46,824 bases of DNA, taken from positions 1 through 46,824 of the IMG/VR virus record IMGVR_UViG_3300030107_003798; one strand, 5' to 3'. Position numbers and translations under genes: made by a program. This DNA comes from a virus. A model generated the notes under the pieces. The model did no database searches and was not told the origin of the DNA. It was given only the letters and a program-made list of their open reading frames with translations. Shown here piece after piece: positions 33,302-42,179 of this stretch. Every line of letters starts with the position of its first letter. The first letter of the stretch is position 1.

Positions 33302-33861
33302 TATGAAGCTGGTCCGATTGGAATAACTGTAAGCACACACTCGTGTACTGTTAGGTTTCCTGATGATGTTCCACTAGAGTGAGTAACCTCTAACGTTATT
33401 ACATCTGTAGCAGCGATAGAAGTTAAAGCATGTCCAGCGACGTTAATCTTTCCGTCAGCTGCACCTGATTGTTCGTGAGCATAAGAACCTGCAAGAGCGC
33501 TACCATCATTAGCTAATCTTGCTCCTAAGTGTCTAGCACCTGTGTTGTTAGACATAGTTACAGAATACATAACCAAACATATGTGAGGATTGTTTACTGT
33601 AATCTGATCGCTACTGTGTGATTCTGTGGTTCCTTGTCCTAGGCCAGAGACTGCAGAGAATCCCGTAACCTTAGTCCACGTGGAGCCTATTGCCCCTAAG
33701 TTATTAGTAACCCCTGTGCCTGTTATACTTCCTGCAACTGGTTTAATCAGTTGGTCTACAGTTACCTTAGTTAGATAACCTGAGGAAGTGTCACTGAGGG
33801 GAAGAAGATCCGCCTTTGCTAAGTTAGCAGGGGATGCTGTTAAGTCGCCGACTAGTACCAT
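33301..33861 (-). CDS. C1q-like trimerising tail protein, 186 aa
   Basis: The N-terminal 50 residues look like a tail-attachment piece (TASPANLAKADLLPLSDTSS). The C-terminal part (about 80-186) alternates strands in the manner of C1q/TNF-like jelly rolls: QITVNNPHICLVMYSVTMSN, HLGARLANDGSALAG, and a closing LTVHECVLTVIPIG. Such domains form trimeric receptor-binding heads or fibre tips. Start ATG 33861, and its stop overlaps the ATG of the large tail gene. A tail fibre, decoration or collar protein are the main options. Confidence 0.7.
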   Translation of the reverse strand: MVLVGDLTASPANLAKADLLPLSDTSSGYLTKVTVDQLIKPVAGSITGTGVTNNLGAIGSTWTKVTGFSAVSGLGQGTTESHSSDQITVNNPHICLVMYSVTMSNNTGARHLGARLANDGSALAGSYAHEQSGAADGKINVAGHALTSIAATDVITLEVTHSSGTSSGNLTVHECVLTVIPIGPAS

Positions 33862-33862
33862 A

Positions 33863-34597
33863 TTAATAAGTTGATGATGGGTCTTGGTTATCAGGTATAG
33901 GAAAAGCTTCTATCTGTTTAAAGATATCGCTAGTCATCCTACCGCCTGTGTGATCTGTAAGTTTTGCGTAAGCCTTGTTTGAAGTAACAGTACCGGAATA
34001 CGGATTATCTGGTGGAGGGTCTGAAACAGGGTCTGAGTCTGCAGGTATTGGAGGCGGATCGCTATAACTATCTTCTGCAGGAACATCAGTATCATCTTCA
34101 GGATCAAACTCTGGAGGATAACCTCCGTAGTTCTCCAAGAAAGGAACGCCATCTCTACCGCACGCATTAGCCCATCTACTACCTCTATAACAATCTATAG
34201 CATCATAAGCTCCTGCGTAATCATTTTTAATTACATAGCTTACACTTACCATTACCTTGTCGTTATCAACATCTTGAGCCTCTAGAAAATCTGAGTATAT
34301 GAAGATGCCGTTAGGTGCATAGATGTGGGGGCCAGTATTGTCTGGTGGTGTGTATTCGTCTGAACCACCTGAATCCGTAGTATTAAACGGAAGTAAATGT
34401 TGTTGAGTCTCAGGGTCGAATCCTACAGGTTCTTCTGCTGCTGTACTAAACACAGATACAAAACACTGCGGTCTTTTAGTAGCGTCCTTAAAGTGTCTTG
34501 GTGTTACTTTAACGTGTAATATAAAAGAAGGGAACCGAGTTATTTCGTAGATGTCCCCGCCACCTTCCAGCAGTACCGACTCGGTAACTACTGACAA
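33863..34597 (-). CDS. Tail/virion protein with proline- and aspartate-rich linker, 244 aa
   Basis: The first 130 residues are strand-rich (ITRFPSFILHVKVTPRHF, NDKVMVSVSYVIKND). Residues about 160-210 form a linker of repeated D, P and S (PPEFDPEDDTDVPAEDSYSD, then PPPIPADSDPVSDPPPDNPY). The last 40 form a small tail (AYAKLTDHTGGRMTSDI). The mix of a folded head and an acidic proline linker suits a virion surface or tail protein that must extend. No known family is recognised. It is in the late operon between adaptor and C1q-like protein. Its Pro-Asp repeats could also be phase-variable, but I see no simple repeat of DNA. Confidence 0.72.
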   Translation of the reverse strand: MSVVTESVLLEGGGDIYEITRFPSFILHVKVTPRHFKDATKRPQCFVSVFSTAAEEPVGFDPETQQHLLPFNTTDSGGSDEYTPPDNTGPHIYAPNGIFIYSDFLEAQDVDNDKVMVSVSYVIKNDYAGAYDAIDCYRGSRWANACGRDGVPFLENYGGYPPEFDPEDDTDVPAEDSYSDPPPIPADSDPVSDPPPDNPYSGTVTSNKAYAKLTDHTGGRMTSDIFKQIEAFPIPDNQDPSSTY

Positions 34598-34626
34598 AGG
34601 GTGATAACTACTTGTTGTGTTCCAAC

Positions 34627-35424
34627 CTATTGTTTAGTCCTCACTGAACGATTAGAGCCTGTAGCTCTTATTTGATTGAATGTATCTTTCTTAGAGTTTT
34701 CAGCTAGACTCGCTTCTACAGAACCTATGTTTCCTGACCAATCTAAGAAAGCTTTGCGTGCTCTTTCTAGTACAGCGTCTATCGCTGCTTCCGGGATATT
34801 AATCGTCGTAGAGCCTGTAATGCGGTCTTTAAACCCGTGGCACTGAATAGCGATGAGCTGAGATTCAGTAGGCGCGGGTACCAAGTTGATATAAGATTTT
34901 TGAGTGCCTTCACAATAACCTGTGGTATAAAATTGAGGTACGCCAGTAGTATCTGGGTACTGAGCAAGAATGCGAGTGCTAGGCTCAAGGTGATAATCGC
35001 TGTCAGGTAGTGTTGCATAATAAACCGTACCATTAGGGATATGGATAGAGCGTCGCGTGACAGTAGCGCCTCCGCTAACTGCCGATTCGATTGGAGCACC
35101 TACATCAATAACTGCTCCGTTAATGTCAGTAACTAAATAAGTATTGCTACCGATAGTTAAGATATCACCAGGGAAGACGTAAGCTGGAGTAGTAGTAAAA
35201 GTAATTTCGCTTGATCCTGCACTGTGTGCATTCACTGTGAGCGCCAAATCCCCATAAGTCCTCCCTAGTAATGTTTGACTGGTTAGCCCGGGCACGCCAT
35301 CAGCGTAAGCCCGAGCAATACCAGAATTAATAGCTTCTGTAATTCTACTGTCACCTAGGGACACAGTCTTAGCAAGACCTAGTCTATGTCTAAGTCGAGT
35401 CTCTAAGTCAGTTACAGTAGTCAT
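34627..35424 (-). CDS. Head-tail adaptor (gp11/gp4-like), 265 aa
   Basis: N-terminal segment TTVTDLETRLRHRLGLAKTV and C-terminal IDAVLERARKAFLDWSGNIG flank a strand-rich middle (about 80-190). This helix - beta - helix layout and the position directly after the capsid fit podovirus adaptor/gatekeeper proteins that sit below the portal and accept the nozzle. The name is by layout and order; sequence similarity is not verified. Start ATG 35424 lies just three bases after the capsid stop. Confidence 0.65.
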   Translation of the reverse strand: MTTVTDLETRLRHRLGLAKTVSLGDSRITEAINSGIARAYADGVPGLTSQTLLGRTYGDLALTVNAHSAGSSEITFTTTPAYVFPGDILTIGSNTYLVTDINGAVIDVGAPIESAVSGGATVTRRSIHIPNGTVYYATLPDSDYHLEPSTRILAQYPDTTGVPQFYTTGYCEGTQKSYINLVPAPTESQLIAIQCHGFKDRITGSTTINIPEAAIDAVLERARKAFLDWSGNIGSVEASLAENSKKDTFNQIRATGSNRSVRTKQ

Positions 35425-35427
35425 CTA

Positions 35428-36711
35428 TTAAGCAGCAACAGTTTCCATTCCTGTGATGATGAAGTTAGAACGGCGACCTTTATCCCAACTCAACTGACGT
35501 TTCCATTGGACACGCTTGTAGAGGATTGGTAATTGGTGCGCTAGTTCCATATCACCTACAGATTCAAACATACCCACTTCATCGTGAGGCATTGCGCCGC
35601 CACGCTTAGTTAAGTTAAGACGAAGAGAGTTGAAGTTTAAGCCAAGTAGAGGAAGTGCGGCTGTATCGTATGAAGCTGGGTTCCAGATTTGATCTGCGGC
35701 TAGGTAACGGTGCCAGTCGATGTTTAGACCACCGAATGGGATTGTACCTTCCTTACCCATGTTAGCGCGTACCGGATCTGGTAGTGCGCCATCAATACGT
35801 AAGGCTGCAATAATTCCTGTAAATACACCTAGTGTAGTCCAAATGTCTGTAGGACGTTCGGTCTCACTGTACGTAGAAGTCAAGATAGCAGTTTGAAGAG
35901 AGTTAAATAATGCCTTACCTTCCGTCGCAGTGTTGTAGTTGAAGGCAGTACCTGACCCGCCCCAAGCTTCTAAGTGTGGTTGGTCATACTCAGCTGCAGG
36001 GAAGTCACTCATCTTGATGCCAGCAAACATTTTGTCTTTAGCATCAAAAGAAGTTTCGCTTCCGCCACCATCGATGTCAACGCCAGAGTTTTGAGTTCCG
36101 CCCATTAAATATGAAGGTAGGTTCGTTGGGATACCTGCTTCATAAATACATTGGTCGTCTTTCTGGCCAGAGCCTGAAACGTCAGTTCTACCATAAGTAG
36201 TGTCGCCGTAGAAAGGTGCACGATAACGAGCCTCACCATCATTGTTTTGCTCACCTAGAAGAAGTAGTTTTTCTTCACGGTTAAACAAGTCAATCATAGT
36301 CATCTTGATACGAGTATCAACATAGCTCACCAAATCACCTGCAGGCATAGCTTGCGGGAAGTTGATGTTGATTGCGCCAACTGGCATAGTGAATTGGATC
36401 TGACTTAACGGATCCTTAGCTTTGGTCTCGAAGTTATACTTAGCAGTATCCGATGAAGCTGTTGCAGAAGTCGCGCCCATATCATCTGGAGTGAAGTACG
36501 TGATGTCTTCAGAACCAGTAGATGCAACTGGGTGGCGAATACCTTCAGCATCGTTTACAACGAATACTCGACCTTTGCCATTAAGAGTTTTGATGAACTT
36601 CTCACCGAAGTCCGTCACAGTAGTGTGTACGTCTGACGTTCGAGTGTCAAGAGACATCGAAGCTAAAGTGTCTAGCGTACGTGTGTAAGTTGAAGAGCGT
36701 GGAAACGCCAT
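35428..36711 (-). CDS. Major capsid protein, 427 aa
   Basis: Probable HK97-fold capsid subunit. I start at ATG 36711 (MAFPRSSTYTRTL), because AAGGA lies eight bases upstream; an in-frame ATG at 36762 has no such site. It follows the scaffold gene, is of usual size and reads as a mixed alpha-beta protein (PVGAININFPQAMP, FTGIIAALRIDGALPDPVRA and the strand SWDKGRRSNFIITGMETVAA at the C-terminus). Codon use is more GC-rich and regular than in neighbours (for example GAA/GAC and CGT), as expected for a highly expressed gene. A strong UUCG-loop hairpin sits upstream. Confidence 0.85.
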   Translation of the reverse strand: MAFPRSSTYTRTLDTLASMSLDTRTSDVHTTVTDFGEKFIKTLNGKGRVFVVNDAEGIRHPVASTGSEDITYFTPDDMGATSATASSDTAKYNFETKAKDPLSQIQFTMPVGAININFPQAMPAGDLVSYVDTRIKMTMIDLFNREEKLLLLGEQNNDGEARYRAPFYGDTTYGRTDVSGSGQKDDQCIYEAGIPTNLPSYLMGGTQNSGVDIDGGGSETSFDAKDKMFAGIKMSDFPAAEYDQPHLEAWGGSGTAFNYNTATEGKALFNSLQTAILTSTYSETERPTDIWTTLGVFTGIIAALRIDGALPDPVRANMGKEGTIPFGGLNIDWHRYLAADQIWNPASYDTAALPLLGLNFNSLRLNLTKRGGAMPHDEVGMFESVGDMELAHQLPILYKRVQWKRQLSWDKGRRSNFIITGMETVAA

Positions 36712-36741
36712 AATAAAATTCCTTTTGTAAGGGGTAAATGA

Positions 36742-36788
36742 ATTAAAACGACAAAAGGCCACAAGAACCGAAGTTCCTATGACCCTTT
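36742..36788 (-). terminator. UUCG-capped hairpin and T-run between scaffold and capsid genes
   Basis: Read on the minus strand, a 12-bp stem (four G-T pairs) closes on a C(TTCG)G tetraloop and is followed by TTTTGTCGTTTT. The stem covers 36757-36784 on the plus strand. It lies inside the late operon, so it is probably a partial terminator or mRNA-processing/stability element. Confidence 0.65.
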
Positions 36789-36803
36789 ACGAATTACTTT
36801 GTC

Positions 36804-37460
36804 TTACTCGCCTATCGCTTTGCGCATCTTCTCCAAAACTTTCTCATCATGCGTCATCGGCACTTTGCCGTCCTCTCCTGGCTTCACTATTGGAATGCCT
36901 TGAGAAGGAATCATGTTGAGAGGTTTGGCATCAGACTCTTGACCCCTAGCAGTTTCACCACCACCTACAAGTCCTGCAGTAGCAGCTATGGTCCTAATAC
37001 CAGCTCTACTACGTAGAATCTCAGGAGTCCAATCGCCTTTGTCTAAGCCCTCGTTATAGGCCTTAGTAAAGTTATCGTATCCTTCGGTTCCCTTAGTAGG
37101 TTTGATATTAATCTCAGCTAAAGTGTCAATGAATTGGTTTCGAGCTTCTGCTTTCCGTTCAAGTTGCTGATTGTTTTTATCAATCATGTTCTGAACATCA
37201 GTAGCGGTGTAATAGTCACCCGACTCAAGCTTCTTGTCCATTGAGGACTCCCAGCTTTTGCGAGCATCTGTAACACGCTTGTCGGCAGTACTTTCAACCT
37301 TTTTCGCAACTAGATCGGCTAGTCGTTCAAAAGTATCATCGTCAAGGGTTTTACCTTTTAAATTGTCTAAAGAGCTAATAGCATCGACGTCTTTTTCTAC
37401 AGAGCTATCAATAGCCCCCAGAACCGGATCGTCTCCGCTTTGGTTTTCTGCTTCGGTCAT
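36804..37460 (-). CDS. Scaffolding protein, 218 aa
   Basis: Acidic, helical, coiled-coil-rich (ADKRVTDARKSWESSMDKKL, MIDKNNQQLERKAEARNQF) with a lysine-rich helical end (MTHDEKVLEKMRKAIGE). This is the standard look of a podovirus scaffold, expected directly before the capsid gene. Its AAAGAAAAAG upstream of ATG 37460 is a weak A-rich ribosome-binding site. A candidate promoter lies 80 bases upstream (37537-37563). The scaffold function is by position and composition. Confidence 0.85.
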   Translation of the reverse strand: MTEAENQSGDDPVLGAIDSSVEKDVDAISSLDNLKGKTLDDDTFERLADLVAKKVESTADKRVTDARKSWESSMDKKLESGDYYTATDVQNMIDKNNQQLERKAEARNQFIDTLAEINIKPTKGTEGYDNFTKAYNEGLDKGDWTPEILRSRAGIRTIAATAGLVGGGETARGQESDAKPLNMIPSQGIPIVKPGEDGKVPMTHDEKVLEKMRKAIGE

Positions 37461-37536
37461 TTTTCTTTTTCTTTGGCATAATAATGCACAACTTGTTAAT
37501 AGAGGGCTACCCGGAAGCTCCCTCCGAAAACGCTAG

Positions 37537-37563
37537 ATTATAGCGAGTTTGTGAGGCTCCAAA
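37537..37563 (-). promoter_or_regulatory. Candidate promoter upstream of scaffold and capsid
   Basis: Minus-strand TATAAT (37537-37542) with a TTTGGA-like -35 (37558-37563) and a short 15-base spacer. The -10 box lies within a small inverted repeat CGCTAgattaTAGCG (37531-37545). The gap 37461-37653 is otherwise empty of genes, suggesting a control region. Confidence 0.4.
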
Positions 37564-37653
37564 CTAACACCTACCCGTAAGCTGCCCTAGTTTGGCTACC
37601 TGCTAAAGCTACTCTAGAGAAGAAGAGGAGACTTAACAGATGTGGGCATTATA

Positions 37654-37947
37654 TCATTTAGTAGTCAACATGTCGACTAATTTTGGGTTTTCTTTAAAAA
37701 GCATAAATATAAGCTGGCTAACAAGATAGACGTTCTGATGTGATAGTCTCATGTGACAGAAATCGTCCCAAACATGCGCGATTTCATGAAGCAGAGTAAC
37801 GAGCTGTTGCTCCTGCGTACCTGTAGAATCTACACGAATAGTCAGCTTAGTACCGTCCCAATCCCCATATACTTCGTCCTTCTCTAAGATTGGTTCGTTA
37901 ATTACCTTTATTGTGATTCCAAGAATGTTTAATTCTTCAGGAACCAT
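37654..37947 (-). CDS. HExxH zinc metallopeptidase-like protein, 97 aa
   Basis: LLHEIAHVWDDFCHMRLSHQ carries the HEIAH zinc-peptidase motif, followed by further histidines. I start at ATG 37947 (MVPEELNILGI): a longer frame from 38055 exists but would overlap the previous gene by 119 bases. Position between portal/zinc-ribbon gene and scaffold is where a prohead maturation protease often lies, so it might process scaffold or capsid. It could equally be an unrelated SprT/ImmA-type protein. Lone HExxH in 97 residues is small, and the third zinc ligand is not certain. Confidence 0.7.
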   Translation of the reverse strand: MVPEELNILGITIKVINEPILEKDEVYGDWDGTKLTIRVDSTGTQEQQLVTLLHEIAHVWDDFCHMRLSHQNVYLVSQLIFMLFKENPKLVDMLTTK

Positions 37948-38302
37948 TCCGCTTGGCTTTAAGTTTGTCTGCGGCTCGTTTGTGCAAGGCAGCATAGTTT
38001 TGATCTTGTTGGGTTTTGTATCCACCTGTATCCATGCTGAGTCCATTACGCTCATAAGCCCTTATCATCTGCTTCTCAGACTTTACCACATAGTCAGGAT
38101 TACTGGGATTTAGTTGGTATATCTTCTTACCATCTGCCCAAGTGTGTTTAGTTCCACCCATACTAGTGAGTTTATCGTCTGAAGGAATAGGTCGTATATC
38201 AGAAGCATCGCATGGACAACCTGCCTTCTGAGCTGCAGACCAACCCGCAGCCTGCAGAGTATGCTCACAGTTTGTGCATTTGTAGAGACTGCGGGGGATC
38301 AA
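37937..38302 (-). CDS. Zinc-ribbon protein, 121 aa
   Basis: The N-terminus has a CxxC (YKCTNCEHTLQ) and then CPC (AGCPCDASDI), a compact zinc ribbon of residues about 8-32. The rest is polar, basic at the end (AALHKRAADKLKAKRNGS), with no further motif. Start ATG 38302 overlaps the portal stop by four bases, and it overlaps the metallopeptidase start by eleven. Possible roles are portal-associated, DNA-binding or a packaging helper, but none is shown. The coupling to the portal gene suggests it is made at similar level. Confidence 0.75.
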   Translation of the reverse strand: MIPRSLYKCTNCEHTLQAAGWSAAQKAGCPCDASDIRPIPSDDKLTSMGGTKHTWADGKKIYQLNPSNPDYVVKSEKQMIRAYERNGLSMDTGGYKTQQDQNYAALHKRAADKLKAKRNGS

Positions 38303-40347
38303 ACTAGACCACCTCCTCCTCCGAGTAACGGAGTCTTATCAATAGGGAACAAGGAACCGCCAGGACCACCTGGGCCCATAGCGCCAGCATCCATCATAGC
38401 ACCAACGTCAGCACTAGGTTGCCCTTCTGGACCAAAACCTGGAACCATTGATTGTCCGCCTGCTTGTTGCATTCCCATCTGAGCCTGCATTAAGAAGTCT
38501 TGGTGTTTAACTATCGCATCTCTCAAAGCTGCCACAGGAACTGATATTGCATTATTTTGTCCTATTGCCCTATCAAGTATTGCGGTGTAATAGCCGATAT
38601 GTAAGTTATGGTCATCAGTTTCTTGCACAAGTATTTCACCTCCATTCTCAAGGAGATTAATGTATCTATCCTCTGGACCCTGTTCAACAACTGGAGCATC
38701 GAGGTAAGCATCCACATTCTCAATTCCCATAAGTAGAGCTACTCTTCTTAGTGACTCCCTAATGATTCTAGGCATGGAGCCTTGGAACTGTAGGAAAGCG
38801 TTACTAAAGATAGTTACCCAACTTAGGAGTTGGTCTGCTTCGTTTTGCTTACTCATGTGTCCTAGTTCGACAGGGTCTACACGGAATTGGAAGTCTGCCA
38901 TCTTAGCGGTAGGAACCATTATCTCGTTAACTACTCCGTTGTCAGATACTATTCGTACCTTACTACCTAGTATGTTACGTTGGTTGTGATGAATAACTTG
39001 AGCTACGTCCTGCCAAACACGAGACATAACCTTGAGTCTGTCTTCGTTACGTTGGTTACTTGAGGCCGCTAATGCACCTGCTTCAGTAGCAGACTTACGA
39101 GGATTCTCCGCTCTACCCATACTTGTCGCCGTTACACCTGTTATTTCGTCTAACATATTCATATAGACACCAAAAGCCTGCATAAGCTCAGGTATATGAT
39201 TCGACTTCTCCATAGGTCTCATCTTCTGTGCAACACCATTTTCGTCCGTAGCAATCGGAATATACAGAGTAGCGGATGGGACAGCATCGTTAACTGCGTC
39301 TATATGTTCAGGCTCAATCGAGTCATCATATAGAATGACGTTGTTAACAGTAGTAGCTTCCCTACCTATCTGTATTAAGGTGTTAACAATTCCACGTAAA
39401 GGAGGAATCCAACTAGTGACTTCAGCCGGGGGGACGTCTTCATTAGTCGCTGGTTCGAGGAAGTTACCTACAACAAGCGGACAAACTGGTGCTACCTTAG
39501 TTCCGCAGTAGACCCCCAGAGTTATCGCCTCGTTTTGATCTGGTTCATACGCATCATCTAGTTTGCGTACCCAACAGCTGTAAGGACAGGTTTGATTCTT
39601 CTTGACCTCTTCCGTTAGTTTACGATGACTACCTAAGAAGTTTTCGTGATACACCTCTATTATCTCTACGATGTCGTAGTCTTGAGGTTGTTCTTCCTTA
39701 GGTAGTTTGTTGTACTCTTGTTCAGTCCAGAAGCGGTCGCGTAAGGACTTGGGCATGTCACCAATCTGAGTGCGATACCGTTGATACTTAAACCTACGGT
39801 AAAAAGGTTCCCACCCACAGTCCTTAGCTTCTACTGTCTCTACTCTGATTCTATCATACACAGGCGTCCCTTTATCATAGTCGAACCAGACACGTATCCC
39901 TGCGTAGGGGTTCAAGAGTGCAGACTGTACAAACTTACGCATACACTCCTCCATTTTGGCGTGCTGCATTATAAAGTCGTACAACTTATTCTGCGCCTCT
40001 GCAAACTTTGCTGCCCCGATGTTTCTAGGTTTACAATGTATAGTAGGGACTCCTGGGTTGAGCGCTGTGATTATCTGACGCGCTCTAGTCTGCAGAAGGT
40101 TAGCCATCGTTTGTGGGGCCCGCCAATCAGTAGATACTGAGGTGTGGTCTACCCACTGTTTGAAGTTCATTCCCTGGTCTGGGAGGAAAGTTTCCATAGA
40201 AGATGTGTGGTCTCGGCCTGCGTAGATATCGCTGACTAATTTCTCTATACCTTCGATGGGCTTACGGCAAGCATGGATAGCAAGAAGCAAGCGCTCCTCT
40301 AATTCCTTAATTGCTCGGTCGTTTAAATTATAGTGGCCCTTCTGCAT
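38299..40347 (-). CDS. Portal protein, 682 aa
   Basis: Dodecameric channel at the capsid vertex through which DNA is packed and ejected. Size is typical of podovirus portals (500-730). Features include the N-terminal FLPDQGMNFKQWVD, the wing region with FVQSALLNPYAGIRVWFDYD, a central VTSWIPPLRGIVNTLIQIGR (stem/wing), and a long hydrophobic-charged C-terminus with MGMQQAGGQSMVPGFGPEGQ. The C-terminus ends in a glycine-rich tail (GGGGGLV). Placed directly after terminase (17 bases) and before scaffold, as usual. Call rests on order and size plus pattern resemblance; no search was possible. Confidence 0.88.
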   Translation of the reverse strand: MQKGHYNLNDRAIKELEERLLLAIHACRKPIEGIEKLVSDIYAGRDHTSSMETFLPDQGMNFKQWVDHTSVSTDWRAPQTMANLLQTRARQIITALNPGVPTIHCKPRNIGAAKFAEAQNKLYDFIMQHAKMEECMRKFVQSALLNPYAGIRVWFDYDKGTPVYDRIRVETVEAKDCGWEPFYRRFKYQRYRTQIGDMPKSLRDRFWTEQEYNKLPKEEQPQDYDIVEIIEVYHENFLGSHRKLTEEVKKNQTCPYSCWVRKLDDAYEPDQNEAITLGVYCGTKVAPVCPLVVGNFLEPATNEDVPPAEVTSWIPPLRGIVNTLIQIGREATTVNNVILYDDSIEPEHIDAVNDAVPSATLYIPIATDENGVAQKMRPMEKSNHIPELMQAFGVYMNMLDEITGVTATSMGRAENPRKSATEAGALAASSNQRNEDRLKVMSRVWQDVAQVIHHNQRNILGSKVRIVSDNGVVNEIMVPTAKMADFQFRVDPVELGHMSKQNEADQLLSWVTIFSNAFLQFQGSMPRIIRESLRRVALLMGIENVDAYLDAPVVEQGPEDRYINLLENGGEILVQETDDHNLHIGYYTAILDRAIGQNNAISVPVAALRDAIVKHQDFLMQAQMGMQQAGGQSMVPGFGPEGQPSADVGAMMDAGAMGPGGPGGSLFPIDKTPLLGGGGGLV

Positions 40348-40364
40348 AATGCGGGTATTATAAC

Positions 40365-42119
40365 CTAAAACCCTGTACCATGCCAGCTATTTTGCGTTCT
40401 TTTTGTCCTGATGCGAGGAGTCGTGTGTGGATTCGGCATTACAGGAGGTAAGCCCGGTAGGGTTCCCCGTCGTTCTAACATTGTTGATAGAAGTGCCAAA
40501 CTTGTGAGCATGTCGTCATAGTCAACCTTAGGATAGGAGGTGAGTTGATTATCGAACTCATATTTCCCAGGAAAGCCGTTCTTAGGAAATACAATGAGCC
40601 TACGATTGACAGCCGCCTGTATACCTTGGATACGCATGAACTTGCCGTCCTTACTACTCATACCCTTAGGCTTCTGCATCCGAATACTAATATCTCCTAA
40701 CTTACCTCGCTCAGATAACCAAGGAGCAATGGCTGCTTGCTGAGCTGCCTTCTCTATCCATATGGCTTTCATATTAGGATGTAGCTTAGTTGACTCTTCT
40801 TCTATCCACCGTACTGCAGTCTCCAGGCCCTCCGCTATCTCGTGGGCTCTGGTGACCACAAAGATATTACGGGCTGGGTCTACAGCCTTCCCCGATGAAT
40901 CAGTCTTTATTCCAAGTTCTCTTGCCGGAATAGGACGTACGAATATAAAGCCATTTCTAGATCCGTGCTCCCCTGTCATCCGTCCGACTGGATCGTAAAG
41001 CATGATTTCAGGGTAACGAGCAAATCGTTTCTCTATCTCAGCTAGATCAATATCGAGCGTAGCATTCGCAAGCATATCTTTCGTGAACAGCGGTTGGTCG
41101 TCTGGTATAGGTTCATTCAGATACTGGGCCGCAAAGAAAGAAGGTGATACGTCTTCCTCAATGTCTATTATTTCCTGCGCATTTAAAAAGCTTGGACAGA
41201 GAGCCGTAGGGTTCCCGTCCTCATCAGGAGGTCCGTCCCATACACCGAAGCGAAACTGGTGCCACTCAGGACGCTCGCGGAGTACGGACGATACGTCTTC
41301 GTTCGCCCAGCAAGTTCCGATGTGACATATAGGGGACTGAGGGGAATACATGAGGGGCACCATTTGGTTAATGAACTCGATCACCTTTTGTCTCTCTCCG
41401 TAGGTCTTCGAGTTTTGCTCAGTGGAGGGGTCGTCCACGATTGCAAGGGTAGGGTGGTTACCCGCTAGGGATGAACCGACCGATCCCGCGAACATAGATG
41501 GTTCACGTCCCATACCCGCTGATCGACCTGCGATGTTGAACGAGTGACATGGACCCCCGGCGTGAGCCTTCGATGCCATACCCCCGCCAGCTGATCTGAC
41601 CTCGAGGTGTGGGAAGATATCGACCACGTCAACGTAGACCCCAGGGAAGAGTTGCATCTGGCCCATGAAACGAGAGCGAACCTCCCCGATGAGTTTCTCC
41701 GCCAAGTCCATTGTCGCCGAGGCAACCAGGATACGCTCTTCTGGATTTCGGAGTAGCTTCCAAGAGGAGTAGACCACAGAGAGTAGCGTCGACTTCGCGT
41801 GGCCCCGTGGACACAGAGTCGATGACTTGACATACTTCATAGCGTGGGCCAGCATCTTTCGGTGGAAGTCGGTGAAGACCTTACGACCCTCCCTTGTCCC
41901 AGAGTAGCCGATAGCCTCGCCCCACTTGATTGGATCGTTGAGTAGTTCCAAGACCCGATCCTTAAGCATCTGCCCAGTGATCTCCATGCCCCTGATGTCC
42001 GCAGAGTTCTTAGGAGAGTTGGTCGATGCCACAGCGTCGTTGAGTTTTCGCACACGATTCTCCCAACGGTTCTTATTTCCGCCGCCTTGTTGGGATTTGA
42101 ATACGTCGTTGTCGCGCAT
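40365..42119 (-). CDS. terL: Terminase large subunit, 584 aa
   Basis: DNA-packaging ATPase and nuclease. ATPase: Walker A CPRGHAKSTL (103-112), Walker B with LAIVDDPS, coupling motif CHIGTCWAN. Nuclease: the acidic positions IMLYDPVG, AIWIEKAAQQ and DYDDMLTSLA. The set is complete, so the protein should be active. It starts at ATG 42119, just after a -10 box on the minus strand and without Shine-Dalgarno. Codons for the ATPase half (about 41,400-42,119) are markedly GC-rich, about 55 percent against 35-45 in the rest. No small terminase gene is evident next to it. Confidence 0.95.
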   Translation of the reverse strand: MRDNDVFKSQQGGGNKNRWENRVRKLNDAVASTNSPKNSADIRGMEITGQMLKDRVLELLNDPIKWGEAIGYSGTREGRKVFTDFHRKMLAHAMKYVKSSTLCPRGHAKSTLLSVVYSSWKLLRNPEERILVASATMDLAEKLIGEVRSRFMGQMQLFPGVYVDVVDIFPHLEVRSAGGGMASKAHAGGPCHSFNIAGRSAGMGREPSMFAGSVGSSLAGNHPTLAIVDDPSTEQNSKTYGERQKVIEFINQMVPLMYSPQSPICHIGTCWANEDVSSVLRERPEWHQFRFGVWDGPPDEDGNPTALCPSFLNAQEIIDIEEDVSPSFFAAQYLNEPIPDDQPLFTKDMLANATLDIDLAEIEKRFARYPEIMLYDPVGRMTGEHGSRNGFIFVRPIPARELGIKTDSSGKAVDPARNIFVVTRAHEIAEGLETAVRWIEEESTKLHPNMKAIWIEKAAQQAAIAPWLSERGKLGDISIRMQKPKGMSSKDGKFMRIQGIQAAVNRRLIVFPKNGFPGKYEFDNQLTSYPKVDYDDMLTSLALLSTMLERRGTLPGLPPVMPNPHTTPRIRTKRTQNSWHGTGF

Positions 42120-42128
42120 ATAACTGAG

Positions 42129-42137
42129 AGTATAGCA
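42129..42137 (-). promoter_or_regulatory. Extended -10 promoter element for terminase
   Basis: On the minus strand TGCTATACT is an extended -10 (TATACT at 42129-42134 with TG two bases before). Its end is nine bases from ATG 42119, leaving only two or three bases of leader. No clear -35, as allowed for extended -10 promoters. Confidence 0.5.
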
Positions 42138-42179
42138 TAAAATTTTTGCCTATGTCGCAAAAGGTGAACCCATGCCAGG

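Noticed and set aside
33302-33340. Start of the large tail gene at 33340
   Set aside because: It would lie inside the upstream gene; ATG 33301 makes the TAATG coupling used elsewhere in this operon.
37461-37653. Possible tRNA or small RNA in the gap upstream of scaffold
   Set aside because: No tRNA arms found; only short inverted repeats and a weak promoter are visible.
37948-38055. Longer form of the HExxH protein starting at 38055
   Set aside because: It would overlap the zinc-ribbon gene by about 119 bases; ATG 37947 gives a small overlap typical of this operon.
41465-41833. Several long open frames overlapping the terminase gene
   Set aside because: They arise because the GC-rich island lowers stop-codon frequency; none has a start signal.
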